Positions 8,841 to 18,091 of a stretch of 64,000 bases of DNA are shown here, piece after piece. Origin of the DNA: Sinorhizobium sp. BG8 (GTDB taxonomy: Bacteria > Pseudomonadota > Alphaproteobacteria > Rhizobiales > Rhizobiaceae); contig NZ_CP044011.1 of assembly GCF_016864555.1 (NCBI RefSeq), forward strand, positions 1,693,501 to 1,757,500, written 5' to 3'. A model generated the notes under the pieces. That model was not told the DNA's origin and made no database searches. It worked only from the letters and a program-made list of their open reading frames with translations. The first letter of the stretch is position 1; each line of letters opens with the position of its first letter. A program made the position numbers and the translations under genes.

Positions 8841-10709
8841 ATGACACCCAAAGACAAGCCCAGACGGCCCGGAGCCAAGCCATTCGACCGCGACCGCAAG
8901 CCGCGTGACGGTGGCGGCAAGCCGGGTTCCAAGAAGCCCTTCGCAGCCAAATCGGCAGGCCCCAAGGCATCGGGCGGCAAGCCCTTTGCCGCAAAGACGG
9001 AGAAGAAAGCGCCGGTTCGCGCCTCCGCCCAGGCCGCCGATCACGCCACAGCTCAGGGTCCCGAACGTATTTCCAAGCTCCTTGCGCGTGCAGGCGTTGC
9101 ATCGCGCCGCGATGTCGAGCGGATGATCATGGAAGGTCGCGTCAGCGTCAACGGAACGGTGCTCGACACGCCGGTCCTGAACGCGACGCTTGCCGATCGC
9201 ATCGAGGTCGACGGCCAGCCGATCCGCGGCATCGAGCGCACGCGCCTGTGGCTCTACCACAAGCCTGCGGGACTGGTGACCACGAACTCGGATCCGGAAG
9301 GGCGCCCCACGGTATTCGAGAACCTTCCGGAGGATCTGCCGCGGGTTCTGTCCATCGGCCGGCTCGACATCAACACGGAGGGCCTGCTGCTCCTCACCAA
9401 TGACGGCGGGCTTGCCCGCGTTCTGGAGCTGCCTTCGACCGGATGGCTTCGCCGTTACCGTGTGCGTGCCCACGGCAAGATCGAGCAGGAAGCGCTGGAC
9501 AAGCTCAAGGACGGCATTGCCGTCGACGGTGTCCTCTACGGTGCGATTGATGCGACGCTCGACAAGGTTCAGGGCTCCAACGTCTGGATCACGATGGGGC
9601 TTCGCGAAGGCAAGAACCGCGAAATCAAGAACGTGCTCGGCGCGCTCGGGCTCGAGGTCAACCGCCTGATCCGCCTGTCCTATGGTCCGTTCCAGCTCGG
9701 CGACCTTCCGGAAGGCCGCGCCCAGGAAATCCGCGGCCGGATGCTGCGCGACCAGCTCGGCCCGCGCCTGATCGACGAAGCCAAGGCCAATTTCGATGCG
9801 CCGCTCTTCGAGCGCGAGCAGGAAATGGAAGAGGCGCCTGCGCGAGCCGCAAAGCCGGCACGCGAAGAACGCCAGGAAAGACCCTTCCGCGAGAAGGAAG
9901 GCGATCGTCGCGAAAAGGCACGTGGTCGCCTGGATACACGGCGGGACGACCGGCAGGACGGCAAGCGCGGCGGCGGTTGGGACCGTGAGGAAAGCCGGTT
10001 CGACGACAGGCCGAAGCGCGAGCCGGGCAATCGCACGAGGAAGGCCAACGTCTGGATGGCCCCCGGTGCCCGACCCGTTGCCGAAAAGAAGGCAAAGGCC
10101 GCCGAGGGCGAGGAGGCTGTGAAGCGCACGCCACGTCCGCGCCCGGAAGGCGCGCCGAAGGTAAAGCGCTACGGCCGGAACTGGGACGGAGAGGCGACGA
10201 CCTCCACGCACAAATACGATCCCGACAAGAAGAAATCCGGCTTCAGGGCCGGGCCTTCAGGCGGTGAACGCAAGCCACGCGTCCTTGGCGACGACGACGG
10301 CGGTGACTGGATCCGCGCGAGCGAGCCCGAAAGCCGTCCGCGTGACGGCGAGCGCGGCGGTTTCGGCCGCAAGCGGTCGGGTGCCGGCGACGAGCGCGCG
10401 GCCCGCGAGTATGGCGACCGGCCCGCGCGTAGCGAGCGCAAGCCCCGCTTCGAAGGCGATCGCCCGTTTGGAGATCGTCCGCCGCGCCGCGAAGGCGGCA
10501 AGCCGTTCGGCGAGAGACCCGCGGGCGACAAGCCGCGCGATAAACCGTTTGGCGGCAAGCCGGGTGGAAAGTCCTTCTCGGGCAAGCCCGGCGGAAAGCC
10601 CTTCGGTGGGAAGTCCTTTGGTGGCAAGTCCGGTGGTGGCAAGCCCGGTGGCGGCAAGCCGGGCGGAAGACCCTCCGGCGCATCGCGTCCGCGCGGCAAG
10701 GGGAAGTAG
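8841..10709 (+). CDS. rluB: 23S rRNA pseudouridine synthase (RluB/RsuA family) with long basic tail
   Basis: The enzyme isomerises a specific uridine in ribosomal RNA to pseudouridine. Of its 622 residues, 1-70 are a Lys/Pro-rich leader, about 74-120 an S4 RNA-binding domain (RISKLLARAGVASRRDVE), and 130-310 the catalytic domain with GRLDINTEGLLLL containing the nucleophile Asp. Residues from about 320 to the end are a low-complexity tail rich in Arg, Glu, Gly and Lys, ending in repeated GGKPGG/GGKSFGG units. E. coli RluB is less than half this length. The assignment to RluB rather than RluE/RsuA is by S4 domain and general similarity. RsmD follows 6 bases later. Confidence 0.92.
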   Translation: MTPKDKPRRPGAKPFDRDRKPRDGGGKPGSKKPFAAKSAGPKASGGKPFAAKTEKKAPVRASAQAADHATAQGPERISKLLARAGVASRRDVERMIMEGRVSVNGTVLDTPVLNATLADRIEVDGQPIRGIERTRLWLYHKPAGLVTTNSDPEGRPTVFENLPEDLPRVLSIGRLDINTEGLLLLTNDGGLARVLELPSTGWLRRYRVRAHGKIEQEALDKLKDGIAVDGVLYGAIDATLDKVQGSNVWITMGLREGKNREIKNVLGALGLEVNRLIRLSYGPFQLGDLPEGRAQEIRGRMLRDQLGPRLIDEAKANFDAPLFEREQEMEEAPARAAKPAREERQERPFREKEGDRREKARGRLDTRRDDRQDGKRGGGWDREESRFDDRPKREPGNRTRKANVWMAPGARPVAEKKAKAAEGEEAVKRTPRPRPEGAPKVKRYGRNWDGEATTSTHKYDPDKKKSGFRAGPSGGERKPRVLGDDDGGDWIRASEPESRPRDGERGGFGRKRSGAGDERAAREYGDRPARSERKPRFEGDRPFGDRPPRREGGKPFGERPAGDKPRDKPFGGKPGGKSFSGKPGGKPFGGKSFGGKSGGGKPGGGKPGGRPSGASRPRGKGK

Positions 10710-10715
10710 TCGAAG

Positions 10716-11276
10716 GTGCGGATTGTCGGCGGAGAGTTCCGCGGGCGTACGCTCGCCACACCGAGATCCAACGATATCCGGCCGACGACCGACCGGACGC
10801 GCGAGAGCCTGTTCAATATCCTGAACCACGCCTATCCCGAGGCGCTGGAAGGCACTCGCGTTCTCGATCTCTTTGCAGGGACCGGCGCGGTGGGCCTGGA
10901 GGCCCTCTCGCGCGGTGCCCGTTCGACGCTCTTCGTGGAGCAGGGTGTCGAGGGACGTGGTCTCATTCATACGAACATCGAGGCGCTGGGCGTGATCGGG
11001 CGCGCGAAGATCTTTCGACGGGATGCGACCTCGCTTGGTTCCGTCGGCACGATGGAACCGTTCCATCTCCTCTTCGCCGATCCACCCTATGCCAAGGGGC
11101 TCGGGGAGAAGGCGCTTGACGCGGCCGCCCGCGGCGGCTGGCTCGTGCCGGGTGCCCTTGCCATCCTCGAGGAGCGTGCCGATGTAAATCCTGGCGCCGT
11201 CGACGGCTTCGACTTTCTCGAGGTCCGCGCCTTCGGTGACACGCGCATGCATTTCTATCGGTTCAGCCCAGCCTGA
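10716..11276 (+). CDS. rsmD: 16S rRNA (guanine-N2)-methyltransferase RsmD
   Basis: RsmD methylates G966 of 16S rRNA using S-adenosylmethionine. The 186-residue protein starts MRIVGGEFRGR, has the SAM-binding LDLFAGTGAVGLEALSRG near residues 48-66 and the catalytic FADPPY motif near 126. The start is GTG, 6 bases after the rluB stop, so translation is probably coupled. Both products modify ribosomal RNA. Confidence 0.95.
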   Translation: MRIVGGEFRGRTLATPRSNDIRPTTDRTRESLFNILNHAYPEALEGTRVLDLFAGTGAVGLEALSRGARSTLFVEQGVEGRGLIHTNIEALGVIGRAKIFRRDATSLGSVGTMEPFHLLFADPPYAKGLGEKALDAAARGGWLVPGALAILEERADVNPGAVDGFDFLEVRAFGDTRMHFYRFSPA

Positions 11277-11304
11277 CGCCGAAGCAAAGAGGAGAGGATC
11301 GAGC

Positions 11305-12207
11305 ATGACCGAAACCCGCCTCGCGCACCAAACCTCGTCCAGGCCGGCTGCCGCGCACCCGACCGTCGCGATCGCCTTCGGCGGCGGCGGTGCGCGCGGG
11401 CTCGCTCATATCCACGTGATCGAGGTGCTCGACGAATATGCCATACAACCGACCCTCATCGCGGGATCGTCGATCGGCGCCATCATGGGCGCCGCCATGG
11501 CGGCCGGCCTGTCGGGCCGCGAGATCCGCGAGCACACGCTGAGCAGTGTCGGAGACCGCACGAACGCGCTGAACCGCATATGGAGCCTTCGCCCGGCGAG
11601 CCTGGCGGATGCCTGGGGCAGCGGTTTCCGCTTCGGCCAGTTCAATCTCGAGCGCATCCTCAAGGCGTTTCTGCACGACAGCATGCCCGATTGCTTCGAA
11701 GACCTGCAGATACCGATGAAGGTGATCACCGCGGATTTCTTCGGGCAGTCGGAACATGTCTGCGAAAGCGGGGAACTTCTGCCTGCGCTCGCGGCCTCGG
11801 CGGCGCTCCCGGCCGTATTTATGCCGGTCCGCATCGCCGGGAGGGTCATGATCGATGGGGGGCTCTGGAATCCGGTGCCTTTCGATCACCTGCGCGGCAA
11901 GGCCGATATCACCATCGGCGTGGACGTGATCGGCAAGCCGCCCGGCGACCATCTGTCGACGCCGAATTCGATCGACAGTCTCTTCGGCGCAAGCCAGCTC
12001 ACGATGAAATCGATCGTGGCCATGAAGCTCAGGGAAGGCGCGCCCGACATCATGCTGCGACCGGAGGTGGGGCGCTTCCGGGTGCTGGACTTCCTGCAGG
12101 CGCGAGACGTCCTTGCCGCGACCGCCGGCATCAGGGACGAGCTGAAGCGCGCGCTGGATGAACTTCTCTCGAAGCCGTCGCGCCAGCCTCCCGACAGCCA
12201 CCCATAG
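11305..12207 (+). CDS. patatin-like phospholipase (RssA/NTE-type)
   Basis: This 300-residue protein is a patatin-fold lipid acyl hydrolase. It shows the oxyanion-hole motif FGGGGARGLAH near residues 19-29, the nucleophile elbow GSSIG near 53-57, and the second member of the Ser-Asp dyad in DGGLWNP near 180. There is no signal peptide, so it probably acts in the cytosol or at the inner face of the membrane. AGGAGAG precedes ATG 11305. Its stop codon abuts the stop of the convergent antiporter gene with no base between them. The substrate is unknown. Confidence 0.9.
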   Translation: MTETRLAHQTSSRPAAAHPTVAIAFGGGGARGLAHIHVIEVLDEYAIQPTLIAGSSIGAIMGAAMAAGLSGREIREHTLSSVGDRTNALNRIWSLRPASLADAWGSGFRFGQFNLERILKAFLHDSMPDCFEDLQIPMKVITADFFGQSEHVCESGELLPALAASAALPAVFMPVRIAGRVMIDGGLWNPVPFDHLRGKADITIGVDVIGKPPGDHLSTPNSIDSLFGASQLTMKSIVAMKLREGAPDIMLRPEVGRFRVLDFLQARDVLAATAGIRDELKRALDELLSKPSRQPPDSHP

Positions 12208-14040
12208 TCAGCTCGCCGCCTGTCGCGTGGCTTCGCCGATCGCCGTCGTGTCGTCGCCGTCCTCGTCTTCGAGGAGATGCCCGACATGCTTCGGCTTGAG
12301 CAGCGGCTCCGGCCGGACCGGCTTGGAGAGTAGCATGTGGCGCCCCGCGGCAAGCCCTTCCGCCGCCTGCAGCACCAGTCGCTCCTCGTCGCGGCGACGG
12401 ATGTCGTCGCTGATCGAACGGGCCTCGTCTTCCAGGATCCCCAGTCCCTCCAGCGTCCTTCGTCCGAAAACGAGGCCGGACTCGAATGTCTCGCGGGTCT
12501 CGTGGTCGACGCCGCGGGCGCGAAGGGAAAGCGTGTGCACCCGGTCGTAGGAGCGCACGAAGACACGCGCGTTGGGGTATTCGGCCTGCACCAGATCGAC
12601 GATCTTGTCGGTCGTCTCCCGCCTGTGGGTGCAGACAGCGACGATCTTGGCCCGTTCGATGCCGGCAGCGGTCAGCACGTCCTTGCGGGTCCCGTCTCCG
12701 AAATAGATGCGGAAGCCGAAGTTCGCCGCCTGCCGGATACGGTCTGCGGAATAGTCGATGATCGTCACGTCCCTGCCGCCGGCAAGCAGGATCTGAGCGG
12801 CAATCTGTCCGAAGCGCGAGAAACCGACCATCAGCACGTCGGAGCCCGCTCCCTCGAAATCCTCCTCCAGTTCCTCCGCGGCTTCCTCCTTGAGCAGGAA
12901 GTTGGCGAGGCCGGCCGCGGCCGGTGTGAGCGCCATGGAGACCGTAACGATGACGATCAGCAGCGACGCCATGCCTGTGGAGAAGACTCCGGCCGCTGCC
13001 GCCGCCGTGAACAGGACGAAACCGAATTCGCCGCCCTGGGGCAGGAGGAGCGCCACGCGGATCCCGTCGTTCCGGCTGGCGCCGGCGATGCGGCATAGCG
13101 CGAAGATGATGACACTCTTGACGATCATCAGGGCCGGGACCGCCGCGAGGATGATCAGGTAGTTCTTGGTCACGACCTCGAGGTCCAGGGACAGCCCGAC
13201 AGCCATGAAGAACAGGGCGAGCAGGATCCCGCGAAACGGTTCGATGTCGGCGGCGAGCTCGTGGCGATAGGAGGATTCCGCGAGCAGCACTCCGGCAAGG
13301 AAGGCGCCCATGGCCATGGAGAGACCCGCCAGTTGCAGCAGGGACGCCGAACCGAGCACTACGAAGAGTGCCGCCGCGATCATTGCCTCGTGCGCGCCCG
13401 TCCGGGCGATCGCATGGAAGAGCGGGTTGAGAAGGTAGCGGCCGGCGACGAGCATGCCGGCGATGGCAGCGACGGCGAAGGTGAAGTCGTAAACTGCACT
13501 CGTCGGATCTTCCGGCGGCTGTTTCGCCAGCAGCGGAATGAGCGCGAGCAGCGGCACGATGGCGAGATCCTGGAACAGCAGCAGCGAGAAGGAAGCCTGG
13601 CCGTATCGCGTGTTGGTGTCACCCTTCTCGTTCAGGATCTGCAGGGCGAAGGCGGTCGAGGAGAGCGCAAGACCGAAGCCGATGATGAGGCTTCCCGCCC
13701 AGTCGGAAAGCCCCGTGAACCAGACGATGCCGAAGAGTGCGGCGCCCGTGAGGACGACCTGGGCAATACCCATGCCGAAGATCTGCCGCCGCATCTGCCA
13801 AAGGCGCGAGGGTTTCAGCTCGAGGCCGATGACGAACAGCAGGAAAACCACGCCCAGTTCGGCGACGCCCAGGATCTCTTCGCCGTCGTTTATGCGATGC
13901 AATATCGGCCCGATCACCACGCCGGCTGCGAGATATCCGAGAATGGTGCCGAGGCCGAGCCGCTTGAAAATAGGTGCGGCAAGCACCGCGCCGCCGAGCA
14001 GCAGCAGGGTCTCGGAAAAGAGGGCATGGGTATTCGGCAT
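12208..14040 (-). CDS. monovalent cation:proton antiporter, KefB/KefC type
   Basis: This 610-residue inner-membrane protein has about a dozen hydrophobic helices (CPA2 Na+/H+ exchanger fold, residues about 5-385), followed by a cytosolic TrkA-N (RCK) domain. The nucleotide-binding motif GFSRFGQ is near residue 405. In E. coli such proteins release potassium when glutathione adducts are sensed; whether this one is Kef-like in regulation is inferred. The C-terminal 100 residues are charged and variable. I chose ATG 14040 (MPNTHALFSE), where the first membrane helix begins; an extension to 14130 lacks support. Confidence 0.92.
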   Translation of the reverse strand: MPNTHALFSETLLLLGGAVLAAPIFKRLGLGTILGYLAAGVVIGPILHRINDGEEILGVAELGVVFLLFVIGLELKPSRLWQMRRQIFGMGIAQVVLTGAALFGIVWFTGLSDWAGSLIIGFGLALSSTAFALQILNEKGDTNTRYGQASFSLLLFQDLAIVPLLALIPLLAKQPPEDPTSAVYDFTFAVAAIAGMLVAGRYLLNPLFHAIARTGAHEAMIAAALFVVLGSASLLQLAGLSMAMGAFLAGVLLAESSYRHELAADIEPFRGILLALFFMAVGLSLDLEVVTKNYLIILAAVPALMIVKSVIIFALCRIAGASRNDGIRVALLLPQGGEFGFVLFTAAAAAGVFSTGMASLLIVIVTVSMALTPAAAGLANFLLKEEAAEELEEDFEGAGSDVLMVGFSRFGQIAAQILLAGGRDVTIIDYSADRIRQAANFGFRIYFGDGTRKDVLTAAGIERAKIVAVCTHRRETTDKIVDLVQAEYPNARVFVRSYDRVHTLSLRARGVDHETRETFESGLVFGRRTLEGLGILEDEARSISDDIRRRDEERLVLQAAEGLAAGRHMLLSKPVRPEPLLKPKHVGHLLEDEDGDDTTAIGEATRQAAS

Positions 14041-14159
14041 TCGCGCAGGAACCTTTTGCAGGCGACTATCTATGAGATGTGGTCTGGAAGAATCACGGCC
14101 CCAGGCCTTGATGCTTGTCGGAGTGCACAATAAATGGGGCAGGAATGAAAGGCCAAATC

Positions 14160-15506
14160 ATGTCCGATGCTGTCGATTCCGAAAGCCTTCTCTCCAGAGC
14201 CAGCGAGCTGATCGACCGAGCGGTCGCGGCGGGTGCCGATGCGGCAGACGCTGTGGTCGTGCGGGGGCACTCCCGCTCGGTCACGGTGCGTCTAGGCAAA
14301 GTGGAGGGAACCGAGGCCTCCGAAAGCGACGACTTCTCGCTGCGCGTCTTCGTCGGCAAGCGGGTTGCGAGCGTGTCGGCGAACCCCGGTTTCGATCTCA
14401 AGCTGCTCGCAGAGCGGGCCGTCGCCATGGCCAAGGCCTCGCCGGAGGATCCGTTCTCCTCGCTCGCGGACCCGTCCGACCTGGCGAAAGACTGGCCGGA
14501 GCTCGAGCTTTTCGATCCGTCCGAGGTTTCCGCCGATCAGCTCACCGAAGCCGCCCTGGCGACCGAGGCTGCGGCTGTTGGCTATGGGGGGATCACCAAT
14601 TCGGGCGGCGGCGGTGCTTCTGCCGGCATGGGCGGACTGGTCCTTGCCACGTCGCACGGCTTCTCCGGCTCGTACAAGGCGAGCCGCTTCGGCCGATCCG
14701 TCAGCGTCATTGCGGGCGAAGGCACGAAGATGGAGCGCGACTACGATTTCGACAGCCGCCTCTACTACGCCGACCTGCGCGATGCCGCCGACATCGGCAT
14801 CGGTGCCGCCGAGCGGGCGGTGAAAAGACTGAACCCGCGACAGGTCCCGACCGCCAAGGATGTCACCGTCGTCTACGATCCGCGTGTGGCGCGCGGGATT
14901 GCAGGTCATATCGCCGGGGCGATCAACGGCGCCTCCGTCGCGCGCAAGACGAGCTTCCTGCGCGACCGGATGGGCAAGCAGGTGCTGAAGTCCGGCCTTT
15001 TCGTGACGGACGATCCGCTTGTCGTTCGCGGCTCCTCATCGCGTCCCTTCGATGGCGAGGGCGTGCGCGGCGAGCGCCTCGTCATGATCGAGGACGGCAT
15101 TCTCAATCATTGGTTCCTGTCGACCTCGACCGCGCGCGAGCTCGGCCTTTCCACCAACGGCCGCGGCGTGCGCGGCGGCACTGCGGTAAATCCCGCTTCG
15201 ACCAATTTCGCGCTTGAGCCCGGTGACGTGTCGCCCGAGGATCTCATCCGCTCGATCGGAACAGGTTTCTACGTGACCGAACTGATCGGGCAGGGGGTCA
15301 ACATGGTCACCGGCGAATACAGCCGGGGCGCTTCAGGCTTCTGGATCGAGAATGGCGAGCTGACATTCCCCGTGTCCGAGGTGACGATCGCCTCGAACCT
15401 CAAGGACATGTTCATGCGCATTACGCCCGCAGACGACATCGATCGCAAGTTCGGCGTGGCTGCACCGACCCTTGCCATCGAGGGCATGACACTTGCTGGA
15501 AAATGA
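14160..15506 (+). CDS. pmbA: TldE/PmbA-family metalloprotease component
   Basis: PmbA (TldE) partners TldD in a cytosolic protease known for maturing microcin B17 and degrading CcdA. The 448-residue protein shows the family C-terminal half, with AVNPASTNFALEPGD and RGASGFWIENGELTFPVSEVT. The zinc motif HExxxH is in TldD, not expected here, and is indeed absent. A TldD partner is not in the window. ATG 14160 (MSDAVDSE) is preferred; ATG 14145 is an in-frame alternative with its own G-rich upstream sequence. It is divergent from the antiporter gene. Confidence 0.93.
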   Translation: MSDAVDSESLLSRASELIDRAVAAGADAADAVVVRGHSRSVTVRLGKVEGTEASESDDFSLRVFVGKRVASVSANPGFDLKLLAERAVAMAKASPEDPFSSLADPSDLAKDWPELELFDPSEVSADQLTEAALATEAAAVGYGGITNSGGGGASAGMGGLVLATSHGFSGSYKASRFGRSVSVIAGEGTKMERDYDFDSRLYYADLRDAADIGIGAAERAVKRLNPRQVPTAKDVTVVYDPRVARGIAGHIAGAINGASVARKTSFLRDRMGKQVLKSGLFVTDDPLVVRGSSSRPFDGEGVRGERLVMIEDGILNHWFLSTSTARELGLSTNGRGVRGGTAVNPASTNFALEPGDVSPEDLIRSIGTGFYVTELIGQGVNMVTGEYSRGASGFWIENGELTFPVSEVTIASNLKDMFMRITPADDIDRKFGVAAPTLAIEGMTLAGK

Positions 15507-15551
15507 ACGGCAAACGCACCGACACAGGCCGGTGCGGGAACGGATAGGCCG

Positions 15552-16364
15552 ATGACTGGCGCAAGAGCGGGAAGATCCTGGAGCGCTGATCTCGAGCTCC
15601 TCGTTGGGGCGGCGCAGGCAGCCGGCGCCCGCGCGATGGAGTTCTTCGGCAACTCACCCGAGGTCTGGTGGAAGAACGAGGGCCGGTCACCGGTCAGCGC
15701 CGCCGATTTTGCCGCCAACGATATCCTGAAGAAGGAACTGCTTTCAGCGCGGCCCAACTACGGATGGCTCTCGGAGGAGACGGACGATGATGCGGCCCGC
15801 CTTGATTGCGAGACAGTGTTCGTGATCGATCCCATCGACGGGACCAGGGCCTTCATCGCCGGACTGGACGTGTGGTGCGTCAGCGCCGCCGTGGTGCACC
15901 GGGGACGGCCCGTCGCAGGCGTTCTGGTAGCACCGGCACTTGGTGAAGTCTTTTCGGCTATCGCCGATGGTCCCGCCCTCAAGAACGGCGCGCCGCTGCA
16001 GATTGCCCCTGCCGAGGAGGGGCGTGCGACGCGTGTCGCGGCCGCACAGGACATGCTCTCGAACATGGACCTGTCGGGCCTCGGCGAGGTCGAGCGCATC
16101 GCCCATGTGCCCTCGCTCGCCTATCGCCTCGCAATGGTGGCCGACGGCCGGATCGATGCGACGCTCGTCAAGCGGAACTCCCACGACTGGGACCTCGCAG
16201 CGGCCGATCTCATCCTTTCGCGTGCGGGCGGCGGGCTTGCAACGCTCGAGGGCGCGGCCCTTTTCTACAATCGTCCCGAGGTCAGTCACGGGATCCTGTG
16301 CGCCGCGGGTCTCGAACGACTTTCCCGGTTTGTGAGGGCGTCGCACACCCTTTCCGGCCATTGA
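15552..16364 (+). CDS. inositol-monophosphatase family protein (CysQ/SuhB-like)
   Basis: This 270-residue magnesium-dependent phosphatase carries the DPIDGTRAF metal-binding motif near residues 94-102 and the C-terminal WDLAAADLIL motif near 216. The family includes 3'(2'),5'-bisphosphate nucleotidase CysQ and inositol monophosphatase; sequence alone does not separate them here. It lies 45 bases after pmbA and 62 before the DUF4170 gene, so it may be cotranscribed with the envelope genes that follow. Confidence 0.9.
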   Translation: MTGARAGRSWSADLELLVGAAQAAGARAMEFFGNSPEVWWKNEGRSPVSAADFAANDILKKELLSARPNYGWLSEETDDDAARLDCETVFVIDPIDGTRAFIAGLDVWCVSAAVVHRGRPVAGVLVAPALGEVFSAIADGPALKNGAPLQIAPAEEGRATRVAAAQDMLSNMDLSGLGEVERIAHVPSLAYRLAMVADGRIDATLVKRNSHDWDLAAADLILSRAGGGLATLEGAALFYNRPEVSHGILCAAGLERLSRFVRASHTLSGH

Positions 16365-16426
16365 CCTTTGAGCCGGAATACCGCAAACCGACTGCGAGGG
16401 CGGTCGCACAAGTATTGAGAGATGAC

Positions 16427-16663
16427 ATGGCTGAAAATACCGAAACGAAACAGCGTCTGCACCTGGTGTTCGGAGGCGAACTAACCACGCTCACGGGTGT
16501 CGACTTCCGCAAACTGGACGACCTCGATATTGTCGGAATCTATCCCGACTATGCCACCGCGTTCGCGGCGTGGAAGTCCAAGGCGCAGATGACGGTAGAC
16601 AACGCCCACATGCGCTATTTCATCGTGCACCTGCACCGCCTTCTCGATCCAGAGAACGCCTGA
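16427..16663 (+). CDS. DUF4170 family small protein
   Basis: The 78-residue soluble protein (MAENTETKQRLHLVFGGEL...) matches the small alphaproteobacterial family DUF4170. It has no signal peptide or membrane helix and no catalytic motif. I chose ATG 16427 because GAGAG lies just upstream; earlier in-frame starts read through the end of the phosphatase gene. Its conserved place before waaA suggests a link to lipopolysaccharide synthesis, but no function is known. Confidence 0.85.
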   Translation: MAENTETKQRLHLVFGGELTTLTGVDFRKLDDLDIVGIYPDYATAFAAWKSKAQMTVDNAHMRYFIVHLHRLLDPENA

Positions 16664-16681
16664 AACGTATGAATTTTCGTC

Positions 16682-16704
16682 ATCGGCCGGCCATGCCGGC
16701 CGAT
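16682..16704 (+). terminator. GC-rich hairpin between DUF4170 and waaA
   Basis: ATCGGCCGGC (16682-16691) and GCCGGCCGAT (16695-16704) form a perfect 10-bp stem with a 3-base loop, 19 bases after the DUF4170 stop. There is no uninterrupted T run after it, so it may be a pausing or factor-assisted terminator, or an RNA stability element. Confidence 0.4.
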
Positions 16705-16766
16705 TGTACAAGCGGGTGCCTGATGAATTCTTTTCCTGTGACGGCTGAACCGAAGAGCCATGGCCG

Positions 16767-18080
16767 ATGAGGGGCGTGCTCGCTCGGGTCGCGCTTTCGG
16801 CCTATCGCTGGATTGGCGTCGGGCTCTATCCGGTCATCGGCTCCTACCTGGCCTTCCGCGGCGCGAAGGGCAAGGAAGACAGGTCGAGACGGCGCGAGCG
16901 CTACGGCCGCGCCAGCGTGGAGCGGCCGAATGGTCCTCTGGTGTGGTTTCACGCCGCAAGCGTCGGTGAAACGACGGCTGTCGTCCCCCTCATCAAGGAG
17001 GTTCGCCGCCGCGGTATTTCGGTGGTGCTCACGACGGGCACGACGAGTTCGGCAAAGGTGGCTGCCGCAAGGCTCGGCTCCGGGGTGATCCACCAGTACG
17101 TGCCGCTCGATCTCAAGCCTGCGGTCAGCCGTTTCCTCGACTACTGGCATCCGGATCTCGCGATCATCGCGGAATCCGAGATCTGGCCCATGACGATCCT
17201 CGAACTCGGAGCTCGTCACATCCCTCAGGTCCTGGTGAACGGCCGCCTTTCGGACCGCTCGTTCAAGCGCTGGAAGAGCCGTCCCGGGCTCGCAGACGCG
17301 CTGTTCGAGAACCTCGCTCTGGTGATCGCCCAGACGGAGGAGGATGCAGAACGCTTTCGCACGCTTGGTGCGCTGCCGGTGCTGGTCTCTGGCAACCTCA
17401 AGGTGGACACGGATTCACCGCCGTACGATCCGGCGGTGTTGCGTGAGTACCGGGACCAGGTCGGTGACCGCAAGACATGGGCGGCGATCTCGACCTTCGA
17501 GGGCGAGGAGGCCGCCGCCGGCAATGTCCACCGCGTGCTGAAGGAGCGTCTCGGCCTGCTGACCATCATCGTGCCGCGCCACCCGGAGCGCTGCGACGCG
17601 ATCGAGGATATGCTGAAGGCCAAGGGGCTGACGGTAGCACGGCGCACCCGTGGCGATCCGCTCACGCCGGAAACCGATGTCTTTCTCGGCGATACCATCG
17701 GCGAGATGGGGCTCTACCTGCGCATGACGGAAGTCGCCTTCGTCGGACGCTCGCTGTTTGCCGAGGGCGGGCAGAACCCGCTGGAGCCCGCCATGCTCGG
17801 CTGCGCGGTCCTTTCGGGCGCCAACGTGCAGAACTTCCGCGAGAGCTACCAGAAGCTCGCCAAGAGCGGCAGCGCCCGGATGGTGCGCGACGTCGAGATG
17901 CTCGCGAAGGGCGTCAACTACCTGCTGACCCACGACGACGTGCGCCGCACGATGATCGAGGCCGGTCAGGAGACCGTGCAGGACATGCGCGGCGCGCTGC
18001 GTGCCACCATCAAGGGGCTCGAGCCCTACATCAATCCGCTGACCGTCAAGGCGCGGCTGCATCCACGTGAACCTTCCTGA
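16767..18080 (+). CDS. waaA: 3-deoxy-D-manno-octulosonic acid transferase
   Basis: WaaA (KdtA) adds Kdo residues to lipid IVA at the cytosolic face of the inner membrane, starting the LPS core. The 437-residue protein has an N-terminal membrane-anchoring helix, the GT30 motif WFHAASVGE with the likely catalytic base Glu68, and ESEIWP near residue 136. Length is normal. The HAD gene starts 11 bases later and lpxK follows, grouping two consecutive lipid A/Kdo steps. Confidence 0.96.
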   Translation: MRGVLARVALSAYRWIGVGLYPVIGSYLAFRGAKGKEDRSRRRERYGRASVERPNGPLVWFHAASVGETTAVVPLIKEVRRRGISVVLTTGTTSSAKVAAARLGSGVIHQYVPLDLKPAVSRFLDYWHPDLAIIAESEIWPMTILELGARHIPQVLVNGRLSDRSFKRWKSRPGLADALFENLALVIAQTEEDAERFRTLGALPVLVSGNLKVDTDSPPYDPAVLREYRDQVGDRKTWAAISTFEGEEAAAGNVHRVLKERLGLLTIIVPRHPERCDAIEDMLKAKGLTVARRTRGDPLTPETDVFLGDTIGEMGLYLRMTEVAFVGRSLFAEGGQNPLEPAMLGCAVLSGANVQNFRESYQKLAKSGSARMVRDVEMLAKGVNYLLTHDDVRRTMIEAGQETVQDMRGALRATIKGLEPYINPLTVKARLHPREPS

Positions 18081-18091
18081 ACGGTGCTTTC

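Noticed and set aside
10500-10700. Repeated units in the end of rluB, considered as a CRISPR or tandem DNA repeat
   Set aside because: The repeats are codon-level Gly-Gly-Lys units of a protein tail, without regular spacers.
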